The notes beneath the pieces were generated by a model. It made no database searches, was not told the origin of the DNA, and was given only the letters and a program-made list of their open reading frames with translations. A program made the position numbers and the translations under genes. Positions 21,480-33,223 of a DNA stretch of 64,000 bases are shown piece by piece. The DNA lies in contig CM041298.1 in the NCBI GenBank assembly GCA_023052935.1, forward strand, positions 4,010,063 through 4,074,062, written 5' to 3'. The stretch's first letter is position 1, and every line of letters starts with the position of its first letter. The DNA comes from Piezodorus guildinii. Lineage: Eukaryota; Arthropoda; Insecta; Hemiptera; Pentatomidae.

Positions 21480-22090
21480 TACATTAAGCTCTGAGCCACT
21501 GTTCATAATAATTCTCATCTCAATGCATATTATAACTATATATTTAGAAATGTATACATTATTATTTCAATATATTGATTTAAAAATAACTTAAACTTAT
21601 TGTGATAATATGAGTGGTCGATCTGGCAACATTGGTAATAGCGAAATTAAGAACCAACAAAGCCAGAGATTAATATTGAATCAGCATTTTAAAACCTACA
21701 TAAGTTAATAAATATAAAAATTATATGTTTTAATAAACTAGTTATATATTTAGAAAAAATGTATTGATTTCTATTTTTTTATTTTAAAGTAAGTTAAACT
21801 TATGTGTTACTATAAGTGATAGATCTGGCAACATTGCTTATAGCGAAATTAAAAGCCGGTAAAGCCAGAACAGTCAACTTATTACCTTTCATCTCAAACC
21901 TTATTATATATTTTTTAAATATTTTTTCTCGCATTTTATTAATAAAAGTGTTCGAACTAAATGTTTAGGTAATTAGGTATGTAAAATCGTGCAATGAAAA
22001 TTTTAAAATTCAGTACCAGATAGTTATTAAATATTTTAAAAATAGCGAAATTAAGAATCCGTCAATGCCATAGTGACTTACTGAACCCTT
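21480..22090. repeat. Diverged tandem repeat, about 212-bp period, three units
   Basis: GATCTGGCAACATTGGTAAT then AGCGAAATTAAGAACC at about 21619; GATCTGGCAACATTGCTTAT then AGCGAAATTAAAAGCC at about 21831; AATAGCGAAATTAAGAATCC at about 22043. TATATTTAGAAA and ATTGATTT words precede the first two at the same distance. Confidence 0.7.
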
Positions 22091-22099
22091 TAACTAGCA

Positions 22100-22500
22100 T
22101 CTGTTTTAATATGTTGATTTTAAATTTTTATTTAATCATGTTAATAAAATTCGGTTGATTTAAATATTTTAGTAATTAAGTTATCTTCTTTACTTAAGTA
22201 ATAAAATCAGGTGATACAAAACCCTATAAAATTCTGTAATTATTTTGTATTTTTTTTTTTTTTAACATTGATTGAATAAAGTCTCTTATCATTATTACCA
22301 TTTTCTCTTATGGAATTTTAGTTTTTATAATTCATGATATTAGTTTGTTTTTTTTTCACTTTCAGAGAACACTGAATTAATTTGTTTTTGTTAACCTTTT
22401 TATAATAATGTTTATTGAACGGAGTTTCTATATTGAAAAAACTTTTTCATGATATGCAAACATCGACAGGTTATTTTCGTGTAAATTTATTGTTAAAAAA

Positions 22501-22565
<65 letters not shown>

Positions 22566-23025
22566 TTATTTTTTCTTAAAAGAATATATTAGCGCACTGT
22601 TTAGATAATTGTTTCAGGTTAGAACCTTTTGCTTCAGGAAATTATTTATTTTGAAACAAATAGGATTTTTTTTTCATTTTAATGAATTTGTGAAAATGAA
22701 AACAAAAATTTTATTTCATTTTATTTAAATTAATCTATGTCTAGACTAGAAAAAAACAAAAAAAAAATTGGTTATTTTGGTTTTAGTTATTTTTTTTAAT
22801 CGTAGGCCCTCAAATTTTTAAAGAGGATAATTTTTTTTGTCTGTAAACATAATTAATTGAATGAAATGGATGCAGCGCATCTAGAAGTATGTCCCCGATT
22901 ACAAAAAATAAGAGGTGAAACCCCCCGGATGGGAAGGCATAATTAAAAAAAAAACAAAAAAAAATTATTATTAAACAATTAAGTTAATTATCGAAAATAA
23001 TAGACCAAATGGATAGATTACAATA

Positions 23026-23030
<5 letters not shown>
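22100..23030. other. AT-rich intron sequence, no gene seen
   Basis: Includes a (TA)n array at 22504-22563 and a small GC-richer island (22860-22945: ATGGATGCAGCGCATCTAGA ... CCCCCCGGATGGGAAGGC) of unknown origin next to an A-run, possibly a SINE fragment. Confidence 0.4.
22504..22563. repeat. (TA)n microsatellite
   Basis: Alternating TA. Confidence 0.97.

Positions 23031-23087
<57 letters not shown>
23029..23087. repeat. (TA)n microsatellite
   Basis: Alternating TA. Confidence 0.97.
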
Positions 23088-23089
<2 letters not shown>

Positions 23090-23093
<4 letters not shown>

Positions 23094-23958
23094 GTATATC
23101 CTTCCCCCCTTTCCCACTACTTTCGTGAACTCTCACAATACCTCTTCTCTCACCATGTATCGCGGCCTTAAATTAAAAAGGGGCAAGCTTGGAGCATCTA
23201 GTTACCCAAAAAGGCGCTAGATGCCGCTAGTGAGATCGCCGATTCTCACATGTTTAAGACGTAAGTACCAAATCATCTTTTTGTACTGGGGCCTATTAGG
23301 AAAACATTGCTAATTCTTACCCAAAATTAATTTTTTTTTTTCCAAAAGAAAATACGATAATAAAAAATAGCATTTTTTTTAGTTAATTTTTTCGATTTTT
23401 GGTCGGAATATTATAATTTCTAATAAATCTTGTATATGTAGTAAAAACAATCAGCCTGGTGATTTCTTGTTTTGCACTTTGTGTAACCCGTGCGGTTTTT
23501 TCATCCTAATCTTAGAATCCTGCGAGTACGTCTAACTCCAAAGACAGTTATAATTTTTTTTTTTTTTTTTTTTTTTTACGTTTTGTCCTTAAAAATAATA
23601 GATAAAATGGATATGGAAATAAATAGGCTAGTATGGGCCTCCGGTATTTTTTCACTCTCACAAATAAACGTACTGAAATTATTTTTATTATTTTTTTTAA
23701 TTTAACTTAATATTTTATTTGCACCTTTATAAGTTACAATCATCAAATTAATTATATTTGATAAACATAGCATGGACTGGCATGAGGGAGACAGTACCCA
23801 GTGGTGCATCCTCCTGACATTCAAAAAGAAATTATTTTTTTCAGGCTAAGAAGTCCCTCATCCAACTCCTTTTCAGCCTACGCCGAGTTATGTATGGTAT
23901 TTCAGTTGTAGCCATGTTTCGTACAAGTTTGTTTTTATGTCCATTTAGTTTGTGCGGA
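23090..23958. other. Unclassified intron sequence
   Basis: No defensible gene. A hairpin GCATCTAG...CTAGATGC lies at 23197-23224 within a more GC-balanced 150-base stretch; the rest is AT-rich with T-runs. Confidence 0.35.
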
Positions 23959-24390
23959 TAGCTTACGGAGATGTGCTCTGGGGCTCTACTAAACCATCAA
24001 ATTCTTCCCGTATTCAATCCTTACAATCTAAAATCCTTCGGGAAAATCCTCAACGCTCCTTACTTTGTCACGAATAAACTCATACATAAAGACCTTAATA
24101 TCCCAAATGTTGCTGATTTGGCCCGGAACAGGTATTAATCCTTCCATGAAAAATTCCATTCCCATTCTAACCCACTAGTTTCAATCCTTGCTTCCTCTTC
24201 CATTCCTGACAATCCTCCGAGGCGTCTGAAAAGAAGATGGCCTTGAGACCTATTAGTTTAGATTACCTAGTGGAGTAATGCCAATGGCCATTTCCTCTTT
24301 ATGTTTTTTTCATGTATTTCTGTTAGCTAATTTACTTGATGTAATAACTAATACAGTTGTAAATTTCAATAAATGATTAAAAAAAAAGTT
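23959..24390 (+). mobile_element. Jockey-like 3' fragment with poly(A)
   Basis: Starts within the RT C-terminus (GCTTACGGAGATGTGCTCTG, 'AYGDVLWGSTKPSNSS') and continues to the 3' UTR (CGTCTGAAAAGAAGATGGCC, TTGATGTAATAACTAATACA) and an A-run. It matches 32560-32945 well. Confidence 0.88.
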
Positions 24391-24849
24391 TGTCGTGAAA
24401 TCGTTTGTAAGTCAGTCGAATGTGGTTTATTGTAGTTGGAATACGTAAGTCACATACTGAAAAATTAATTTTTCATTTATCTTTTTTTCATTTTACTTTC
24501 AATTTGATTAAAAGTATTTTTCCGGTGTGTGACGTTGGCTAAGAATAATACGACTATGGATATCGGGATGTAATAAATTAATGAATAAAGCGCTATCAGA
24601 GACCCACCTCCCTTACTATCGCTACTTTCATGACAGTGCTATCACCGATAACACTACCCCTCGACAGTAACCCCCATCCAGAAGCTCATTACCGGATAAT
24701 TCCTCCTCGTCGCTGTTCCTTCAGGAATTTCCCCTCCATCTCCATCCGCTTTCCCTCTTCCCTCTGGGATCGATCAAAAGCCTTTTTGCAGTCAATTATT
24801 AACTACTATTGTTAGATATTAATTAAAAACTCATTTACACAATTTTACG
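24391..24849. other. Unclassified, C-rich patch
   Basis: Bases 24640-24780 are C-rich (CCTCCATCTCCATCCGCTTT) with a 61-codon frame of no recognised family. On the minus strand ACTGCAAAAAGGCTTTTGAT could be a worn RT motif (DCKKAFD), too little to classify. Confidence 0.3.
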
Positions 24850-25615
24850 ACACGGAAACCATACAACTAAATACAAGTGTTTTAATAAAAACAGGTAAAC
24901 AAATAGGTCTCGAATTAAATACCGATAAGACGAAATATATGATTAGTAGCAGAAACGGTGGCGATTTTGGTGATATTGATGTATCAGGGCATACTTTTGA
25001 ACACGTAGAGAAATTCAGGTATTTAGGTTCAATTATAACTAGAAAAAATGAAATCCAGGAAGAAATAGAGAACAGGTTAAACGTGGGAAATGTGTGTTAT
25101 TATTCAGTTGCTAAGTTACTTAGTTCGCGGCTTCTATCTAAAAACTTAAAGGTTAGAATTTATAAAACTATTATTCTTCCAACGGTTCTTTACGGATGTG
25201 AAACGTGGCCGCATACTTTGAAGGATGAACAACGGCTTAATGTTTTCGAAAATAAGGTACTGCGTAAAATATTGGGTCCGAAGAGAGATGAGGCCATTGG
25301 GGAGTTTAGAAGGTTGCACAACGCGGAATTGCGGAGTTTTTACTCTGTGAATATAATCGAGTTGATAGCATCGCGGAGACTCAAATGGGCGAGTAAAGTT
25401 GTTGGGCTCGATGACGAGCGGATTCCGAGGAAGTTGGTATTTGCTGATCCGACTGGTAGACGTCCGAAAGGTAGGCCGAAGCGTAGATGGGAGGATTGCG
25501 TTATGGCTGATCTCGGGGGCTTGGGCTTGAATGGTGAACATTGGATGAGTCTGTGTAGGCGGAATGTGGTGGCATCGGCATCGAACCTTCGGGTTCGCTA
25601 AGCCTATTATTATTA
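24850..25615 (+). mobile_element. RTE-like copy C, longest open RT C-terminus
   Basis: A 220-codon frame (24939-25601) without stops covers the post-YxDD part of the reverse transcriptase: GHTFEHVEKFRYLGSIITRK, KVRIYKTIILPTVLYGCETW, GRPKGRPKRRWEDCVMADLG, ending SASNLRVR. The tail is CCTATTATTATTATTATTAT. A possible worn target duplication, AATTTTACgACA / AATTTTACaACA (about 24840 and 25628), would fix its ends. The endonuclease and catalytic part are missing, so it is not autonomous. Confidence 0.9.
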
Positions 25616-25784
25616 TTATTATCTAAATAATTTTACAACAAAGAACTCTTGTCGCTCAGCCCGTGATAATAAGTTGATTCGACAATTGGTATAAATGGCA
25701 TGTCAGGGTATGAGGAGGGTCGGTACCCACTGGTATATACATAAAACATGAATTTTTAAATGAGGAACATGGTTGGGGGTGCAT

Positions 25785-26310
25785 TTAAGCTCTGTCAGAC
25801 CATTTTTATCCAAATAAAAATATTTTTTCTGTTTTCTCTTTTAGTTGGGTATCGAAATTATTAAATTTATATATTTTCCAGTTTTTCATCAGCGTTAACA
25901 AGATAATCTAGTTATTATTATTGAATCTACAAAATTAAAGGTACTTTAGGGAAGAAAATTTAAAATATCGGCATTTAAGCCCTGTCACACCATCTTTATT
26001 CAAATAAAACCTACATGATATTAAAGCCCATTAAAGTTTACATCGATATAGCGAGTTTAATCAAAATCGTCCTAACCGTTTTTGAGAAATTCGAAAAAAG
26101 GTGAAAAATGCATGGTATAAAGTGCCTCTTCTGGTAAGCTCATCTTGATGAAAAAAGTTTTGTAACGTCTCGGGCGTATAGTTGTCTTAAATATAAAATT
26201 TCAGGTTCATAGGACTTACCGTTTCCGCCCGGGAGTTACCGCACACACAGACCTTTTTGCGGGACTTGGCTATTTGGACTCAGGGGACCCTAAACACACA
26301 TTTAAAACAA
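25785..26310 (+). repeat. Rep-X partial copy, plus orientation
   Basis: From TTTTTCTGTTTTCTCTTTTA through GCCCTGTCACACCATCTTTA to GGGACTTGGCTATTTGGACT. It is almost the same as 35015-35480 over about 500 bases, and both carry the same rare variants (CACACCATCTTTATTC), so one is a recent copy of the other or both came from one source. Confidence 0.88.
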
Positions 26311-26314
26311 GTGC

Positions 26315-26420
26315 TATTTTAATTATGTGCCGACGTTTCGGCCTACATTGTGGGCCTTTATCAGGGTTGAATCTGGAATCTGGTTTTAAACGTGTGTTTC
26401 TATTTAATGACCGCACCCCC
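26315..26420 (-). repeat. Hammerhead-like motif (HH3)
   Basis: On the minus strand: CTGATAA (26358-26364), GGCCC...GGCC stem, then GAAAC (26335-26339) and GTCGGCAC. CTGATAA differs by one base from the CTGANGA needed in a hammerhead core. Confidence 0.4.
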
Positions 26421-27176
26421 AACCATCTTCCTAATCTAATTTATCAAAAAACTCCATCATTATGAATCCTCTCACCCGGGGCCCGCAAGCAGATAGCAAC
26501 CAACCTCTGCACCATAGTAATCTACCTCTACACCATAGTAATCTATCTCTTCGCCGTAGTAACCGATTAGCAAATTGAAGATCTCATGGCCCTACCTTGA
26601 CATCTCAACATTCTTCAGTTCACACTTCGTTTTCTTGTCATCAAATTTCACCTATATCTCTTGTAAATCCTTCCTCTCCAACCGTTTCTACTTCTACTCA
26701 ATTAAATTTGTCTTTTTCTTCCCTTAAATCCTACTTCCCCTCAACTTAAATCTCAGTTTAATCTATTCTCAAATCTTCACAAACGTCTAGCTAACAGTTT
26801 AGAAGAAAGGATCATTGTCTTAAAATGCCGATCCAATACAATTTTTCCAAAATTCATAGAATATTCTTTAAACCATATCATAACTCCAAAATCACCTATT
26901 CAAAAATTAGCATCATTGGCTCTTAAATTAAAAAAAAATCCTTTTAAATATCAAAATCAGAGAATGCATCTTACAGATTAATTCCCTAAATAACAAAATA
27001 TCCACTCTTAAAATTTTGTTCAATAATTATATTAGCGAAAACAACCTTACAATAGTCATATCATCCATATTCAATCAAAAACTCATCACGAAATACAATA
27101 ACCCATCCCTAGATTTCATAAAAACCAAAACTGGGTTCAAAATATTTCTTCCACCATGATTTTTTAAAGAGTTTAC
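26421..27176 (+). mobile_element. Degenerate retroelement 5' coding fragment
   Basis: C/T-rich, broken coding sequence. One stretch (26800-26980) reads ERIIVLKCRSNTIFPKFIEY and may be the N-terminal region of a Penelope-type protein. A later stretch (26985-27120) reads QINSLNNKISTLKILFNNYI then SENNLTIVI, resembling the start of a non-LTR apurinic endonuclease. Frames are interrupted and both assignments are tentative. Confidence 0.4.
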
Positions 27177-27326
27177 TTAAGGAGATCTCCAGCTTCTTTG
27201 AATCCGTCTTTGAATATTTTCTGACATATCTGTCGTGACCATGTTTTGGACAAGTTTGTAGGTATATCCGTGAAGTTTATCAAAAAATGTAATGTATGAA
27301 GTCCGAATGCGTTCTTGTACAGTTTT

Positions 27327-28325
27327 TTTTTTTATATATTTATTTATTGGAATTTTACAACTGCATAACAAGTAATACAGCAAGTAAATTTGAATGAAAT
27401 ATAAAAAGGCATGAAACACATGTAGAGAAGCTTCCCAATGGAAGCACTCTAAAAATATTCTAAACTAGAAGGTCCCGGGGCCATCTCCTTTTCAGACGCC
27501 TCGGAGGATTGTCAGGAATTGAAGAAGAAGAAAGTATTGAAACGAAAGGATTAGGGTGGGAATGGAGTTTGTCACGGAAGGATTGATGCCTCGTCCGGGC
27601 CAAATCAGCAACATATGGGACATTAAGGTCTTTATGGATGAGTTTGTTGGTGACAAAGTAAGGAGCGTTGAGGATTTTGGTTGTAATGATTGAATACAGG
27701 AAGAATTTGATGGTTTAGTAGAGCCCCAGAACTCAACTCCGTAAGTCCATATCGGTCTTATGATAGCCATGTAGATGTGTCTTTTGTAGTTAAGTGGAAG
27801 ATTAGAACGTTTGTCTAGTAAGTGTTGAAGTGGTGGAAAACGTCTTGCAGCTTCTTGTCGTTTCAGTCTTGTATGAGGGTTCCAAGTAAGGCGTTTGTCA
27901 AGGTGCAGTCCTAGATATCGGATATGTTCAACGGGGACAAGAGGAGTATTAATGAAGGAGACGGTATGGCAGGAAGTCAAAGGTTTACGACGAAGGGTAA
28001 AGATAATTTGGTTGGATTTGTTGGCATTTATTTTAATTCTCCACTTCTGACACCATACTTCAAGGTCTCTGAGGTGGGATTGAAGAGTTCGGGAGGCAAT
28101 AGTTGGATCAGTATTTACTGATAACACACAAGTGTCCAAGAAAGGAAGGTGTTTGGATTGGTTGGAATATCAGCTGTATAAACTGTGTAAAGGATGGGTC
28201 CTAGGATACTATCTTGAGGGACACCAGCAGACTGACTAAAAATGGATGAAAATGAATTATTATGATTGATTTTGAAGGATCTGCCAGTAAGGTAGTATGT
28301 AGGCTTGTAAAGTTGAATAAACAAT
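27327..28325 (-). mobile_element. Jockey-like element, about 1-kb 3' part
   Basis: The minus-strand frames 28115-28324 and 27492-28139 read FSQSAGVPQDSILGPILYTV then TADIP, and NANKSNQIIFTLRRKP, VEHIRYLGLHLDKRLTWNPH and IYMAIIRPIWTYGVEFWGST, which are the RT palm end and thumb of jockey-clade elements. The FADD box is lost in the join near 28125. The 3' end (left) is T-rich on the plus strand, that is, poly(A). Confidence 0.9.
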
Positions 28326-28329
28326 TAAC

Positions 28330-28867
28330 ATAGACAAACATGTGTCATGTTTTCTAGTACAGTTATAATATTTTCTTAAGTTGTAAGTAGTAGATTTCAA
28401 TAAATATGTTTAAAAAACAACCAGCTGGAATCAACCTCATATTTTGAGGAGGACGGTGGCGGGAGGAGAGGGGAGTTTGGTCGATTATAAATGTTCATTA
28501 TTGAAAAATATAAACTAAAACGACCTTTTATGACGAAACATTACAGGTCACAATTATTTTGTCAATCTAAAACCTCGAATTTCAGTAAGTAATTACAATT
28601 ATAATATCTCTAAAAAAAAAAAAAAAAAAAAAAATGAAGTCCATTTCTAATGAATCGGACTTAACCAGTTTTCCGCTAAGCCGGCGATATATTAAGCTGC
28701 GCTGGAATTCAAACAATGCTTTCCAATTTAGCCAGAAACGGAATAACCATTTCCTCGTTCTGGGAAATATAATTCCGCAAACCGATGATTTGTTGAACAA
28801 TTTAGTTATACGTTGAATATCAATAGTTGGCAATTCGTAGGGAAATTGATGAGGAAGATAGTCCGGA
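28330..28867. other. Unclassified; short poly(A)-ended fragment and spacer
   Basis: 28340-28412 looks like a retroelement 3' tip (TCAATAAATATGTTTAAAAA). 28625-28867 lacks known motifs. The 154-codon minus frame across 28582-29046 runs antisense through the next SINE and is not believed. Confidence 0.3.
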
Positions 28868-29112
28868 AAACAATGGTCACCTGAGGGGTAGTGGCTAGCA
28901 TAATAGCCTTCTATACCTAAGGTCACCCGATCAAACCCAGGTATTAAGTGGAGTGCTGTGAAGTCTATACCTCGGAACCGAGGTTCAGTGAATGGATTTT
29001 TGTGAAACTCTAGGAATATAGTTTTAACACCAAGTTGTTTACCCATTAATTTTTGCCGATGTCGATTTTCAATAACGAACCTTTGTAATCGACCTAAAAA
29101 AAAATAAAAAAA
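28868..29112 (+). mobile_element. Putative tRNA-derived SINE, family D
   Basis: GGGGTAGTGGCTAGCATAAT resembles an A box; GGTCACCCGATCAAACCC is a weak B box. It ends in an A-rich tract (29095-29112). Only one copy was seen, so mobility is an inference. Confidence 0.45.
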
Positions 29113-29179
29113 TACCCTCCTTTAAAATCGGAGGGCTTATATTTCTAAATGCGTAAAAACCGAATAGCGAATAAAAAAT

Positions 29180-29655
29180 CAGGTGCGAGCAACACACGAC
29201 TTTCACTTACATCCGTTTTCAAAATCGATTAAACAATTTTCAAATACAGTAAGAGATGATGGAGTGAAACCATTAAAGAATAAATTAAATTAAATTTCTA
29301 TAGAAACATGTGTTTTATTAAAAAATCTATTATATTTGTATCTAAAATAATCAGTTAGTTTTATCGGCTTTTCATCACTCTCTATTAATTTTTACAAGCT
29401 CTTCTGTATTAGATAATATTTTTTCTAAAATCTTTAGTTTTCCAACGGTATATCATACATGTATATTACTGCTCTTATGTTCAAAAATAAAAAATTGCAT
29501 TAATTTTTTTTTAAGTTTTCTCCTTTAGTTGTTTTTTAAATTCGCACAACTTGAATATTTACTTGTTTTTCATCAGAGGTAGGTAGTAAGATAATATAGT
29601 TATTTTTATATAATCAACAAAATTAAAGGTACTTAAGATGAAAAAAATTTAAAAT
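29180..29655 (+). repeat. Rep-X partial copy, plus orientation
   Basis: AAAAATCAGGTGCGAGCAAC at the left; it runs to TTAAAGGTACTTAAGATG and is then replaced by a jockey-like fragment. Confidence 0.85.
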
Positions 29656-30590
29656 ATTGGCATGATATGGGATATTCAGTTCTCTATAGATGAGTTTGGT
29701 GGTAACAATGTAAGGAGCGTGGAGGATTTTGGATTGCAAGGATTGGATGCGGGAGGAATTCGATGGTTTAGTGGAACGCCCCATAGCTCTAAGCCAGAAG
29801 TCCAAATTGGTTCTAATAATGGTTGTGTAAATGAGTTTTTTGAAGTAAAGAGGGAGTTTTGATCGTTTGTCTAGAAAGTGTTTTAATAGTCGATATCTAC
29901 GAGCAGTTTCTTGTCGTTTAAGTCTTATATGAGGATTCCATGTAAGGCGTTTGTCAAGATGAAGTCCAAGGTATCGTATTTGTTCTACAGTGATGAGTGG
30001 GGTGTGATTAAAGGAAACAACTGGACAGGAAGTCATAGGTTTACGTCGTAGAGTGAAGGCGATTTGGTGGGATTTATTAGCATTTATTTTGATTCACCAA
30101 TAGTGACACCATTCTGCAATGGCGGATACATGGTTCTTTAGGGATTGGGAAGCAACAATAGGAACATTATTAACGGATAGCACACATGTGTCATCAGCGT
30201 AAGTAGAGAGGAAAGTGCTTGGATGGATAGGGACATCAGCTGTATACACAGTGTAGAGGATTGGGCCTAGGATACTACCTTGAGGTTCACCGGCTGACTG
30301 ATTGAATACTGAAGAGTAGGAGAGGTTACGATTAACTTTAAAGGTTCTACCTGTAAGGTAGGAGCGGATTATTAGGAAATATGTCGGAGAGAGGAATTCG
30401 CGGACTTAGTAGAGCAGTCCTGGATGCCAAACTCGATCAAAAGCCTATTCCACGTCTAGAAAGACTACAGTACATTCCGCGCTCCAATGTAGAGGATACC
30501 ACATCCACCACACGATGGCACTTCTGAATAGTAGAATGGGATGATCGAAATCCAAACTGGTGGTCAGCGATGAAGTATGAATTTACTTTC
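29656..30590 (-). mobile_element. Jockey-like element, about 0.9-kb internal/3' part
   Basis: The minus-strand frame 29623-30036 reads VEQIRYLGLHLDKRLTWNPH, IRLKRQETARRYRLLKHFLD and MGRSTKPSNSSRIQSLQ. Further left-to-right sequence (30220-30590) covers the palm (reverse of CAAGGTAGTATCCTAGGCCC). It inserted in or fused with Rep-X and lacks a poly(A) at its left edge. Confidence 0.88.
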
Positions 30591-31190
30591 ACATTTTAAA
30601 TATTTATTTCCCTTGTGTTTGGCAAATTCTGCATAAAGAAAAATCTATTTATTTTTATATTTTAATTATGTCTCTAAGCTAAAGAAACCTGCAGGATGGA
30701 TCCATCCAGTGGAAAACATACCCAAATAAGATAAGTGCTATGCAGGTAATAATGGATGTATCACCTTAGATCATGAAAGTTAAATTGTGATGTATCCGTC
30801 GCTGAAACTTCGTCTCCTATGACAGGTGATATGTTAACTTTTCGTCTTCGGCTTTCTCAATATTGAAAAACTTTTAGATCTTGGAACTCTTTTTAAAATT
30901 CACCTTATTTACATCGAATACTTATACAATCTAAGCATTGAGAAAAATGATTATTTGGCGAGATATTTTCAGATATAAAGAGAAAAATAATGACTAAGAT
31001 ACTGATATCATCGTGTTATAGGAAACCTTTTAGAAAAATATATCTCCACAAATGTTTGTTTTATGGAACCAGGGAAAATTTCAGTTTTTTCCAAACAATA
31101 TATTGTACACAAAAGTACAAATTTACTAAAGTACTAATTTTATTTTAGACCAAAACCTACTGGAAACATTTCCTTCAAAGATGTTATCAT
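30591..31190. other. AT-rich intron sequence, no gene seen
   Basis: No frame or repeat partner recognised. Confidence 0.4.
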
Positions 31191-31194
31191 AGAA

Positions 31195-32080
31195 ATAAAA
31201 AATCTGGTGCGGACAACACACGACTTTCACTTAATTTTCAAATACATTTAAAGATAAAAATGAGTGAAACCATTAAAGAATTAATTAAATTGAATTTCTA
31301 TAGAAACTTGTATTTAAAAAAAAATCTATAATATGATTATATAAAATAATGAATCCATCGTCACTCTTTATTAACTTTTACTCAAGCTTGTAAAAGATAA
31401 TATTTTATCAAAAATCTTAAGCTTTCCAACGGCAAATTATACATGTATGTTACTATTCTTATGCTCAAAAACTAAAAATTACATTAATTTTTTTTTTTTT
31501 TTTCAATTTTCTCCTTTAGTTGGAAATCAAATTCGTTCAACTTATATATTTACCTGTTTTTAACCAATAGTAACAAGATAATATGGTTATTTTTTATAAA
31601 ATCTACAAAGCTAAAGGTACTTTAGCGGAAGATAATTTAATATATCGGCATTTAAGCCCTGTCAGACCATTTCAATCAGAATGAAACCTACATGATATTA
31701 AAGCTCATTAGATTTTACATCGATATAGCGAGTTTGATCAAAATCGTTAGAGCCGTTTTTGAGAAAATCGAAAAAAGGTGCAAAATGCATTGTATAAAGT
31801 GGCTCTTCTGGTTAGCTCATTTGGACGAAAAAGGTTTTGTAACGTCTCTTATCATAATTTGTCTTAATTATGAAATTTCAGTTTCATAAGACTTACCGTA
31901 TTCGCCTGGTAGTTACCACTCACACACACACACACATAGACCTTTTTGTAGGACGTTGGACGGTTATTTGGGCTCAGTGGACCCTAAAACGCGTATTTCC
32001 GTTGAAAACTGGAATTAGAAAATTTTCACGATCGCAATACTTTCCCTTACTATATATACTATGTGAAAGTAAAATAAGTC
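31195..32080 (+). repeat. Rep-X near-full copy, plus orientation
   Basis: Starts AAAAATCTGGTGCGGACAAC; ends CTTACTATATATACTATGTG then AAAGTAAAAT. A (CA)n run lies at 31919-31935, where other copies have a shorter one. Confidence 0.9.
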
Positions 32081-32149
32081 ATTATAATATTTAAGCTTTA
32101 TGCTGAGTAATAACCCTAAAATATAAATAATCTCGTCAAAACCGTATTT

Positions 32150-32945
32150 TAATAATGTTTCCTAAAAACTGTATTCCTCACTCCTAAAAAGGAATCTTAA
32201 TCCGAGCACTAATGCCTCCCAAACTCTTCAATCCCACATCACAGACTTTGAGGTATGGTGTCAAAATTAGAGAATTAAAATAATGCCGAAAAATCCCACC
32301 AAATTACCTTTACCCTTCGTCGTAAACCTATGACATTCTGCCCTACAGTATCCTTTAATAATATTCCGCTTGTTCCAGTTGAACATATCCGATATCTATG
32401 ACTTCTACTTTACAAACGCCTAACATGGAATCCGCACACTAGACTGAAACGACAAGATACTGCCCGTCGCTTTCGCTTACTCCAACACTTACTGGACAGA
32501 CGCTCTAACCTTCCACTCAACTACAAAAGTCTCATTTACATGACCATCATGTAAGCTTTGGGGCTCTACTAAACCATTATAATCCTTAAAATCCAAAATC
32601 CTCAATGCTCCTTACTTGGTCACGAATAAACTCCTCCACAAAGACCTTAACATTCCATTTGTAGCTGATTTGGCCCTAACCAGGTATCAGTCCTTCCATG
32701 ACAAACTCCACTCCCATTCTAACCCAATAGTTTCAATTCCTGCTTCCTCTTAAATTCTTGACAATCCTCCAAGGCGTCTGAGAAGAAGATGGCCTCGAGA
32801 CCTATTAGTTTAGATTACCTAGTGGAGTAATGCCAATGGGCATTTCCTCTTTATGTATTTATCATGTATTTCGCTTGTTAGCTAATTTACTTGATGTATT
32901 AACTAATACAGTTGTAAATCTCAATAAATAATAATAATAATAATA
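32150..32945 (+). mobile_element. Jockey-like fragment with (AAT)n tail
   Basis: Broken coding sequence of the RT C-terminal half (AACATATCCGATATCTATGA, CACTAGACTGAAACGACAAG, CTTTGGGGCTCTACTAAACC) and a 3' UTR equal to 24200-24385. It ends CAATAAATAATAATAATAAT. Confidence 0.88.
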
Positions 32946-33059
32946 AAATAATCTGAGTACAGTTTTTAAGAAACCTTAGTAAAAGTACTGTTTTGACGTA
33001 ATTATTTATATTTGTAGGGTTATTACTAAGCATAAAGCTTAAATATTCTAATGGCTGAT

Positions 33060-33185
33060 TTTTACTTTAACTTACTATATATAGTAAGGGAAAGTATTGC
33101 GATCGTGAAATTTTTCGAATTCCAGTTTTCAACGGAAATACACGTTTTAGGGTCCCCTGAGTCCAAATAACCAAGTCCCGCAAAA

Positions 33186-33223
<38 letters not shown>

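Noticed and set aside
21480..22090. CRISPR-like array
   Set aside because: Only three long, diverged units of a eukaryotic intron; no short identical repeats with unique spacers, and no cas genes in the window.
28582..29046. 154-codon minus-strand frame
   Set aside because: It runs antisense through a SINE-like segment and poly(A)/poly(T) tract, with no recognisable domain.
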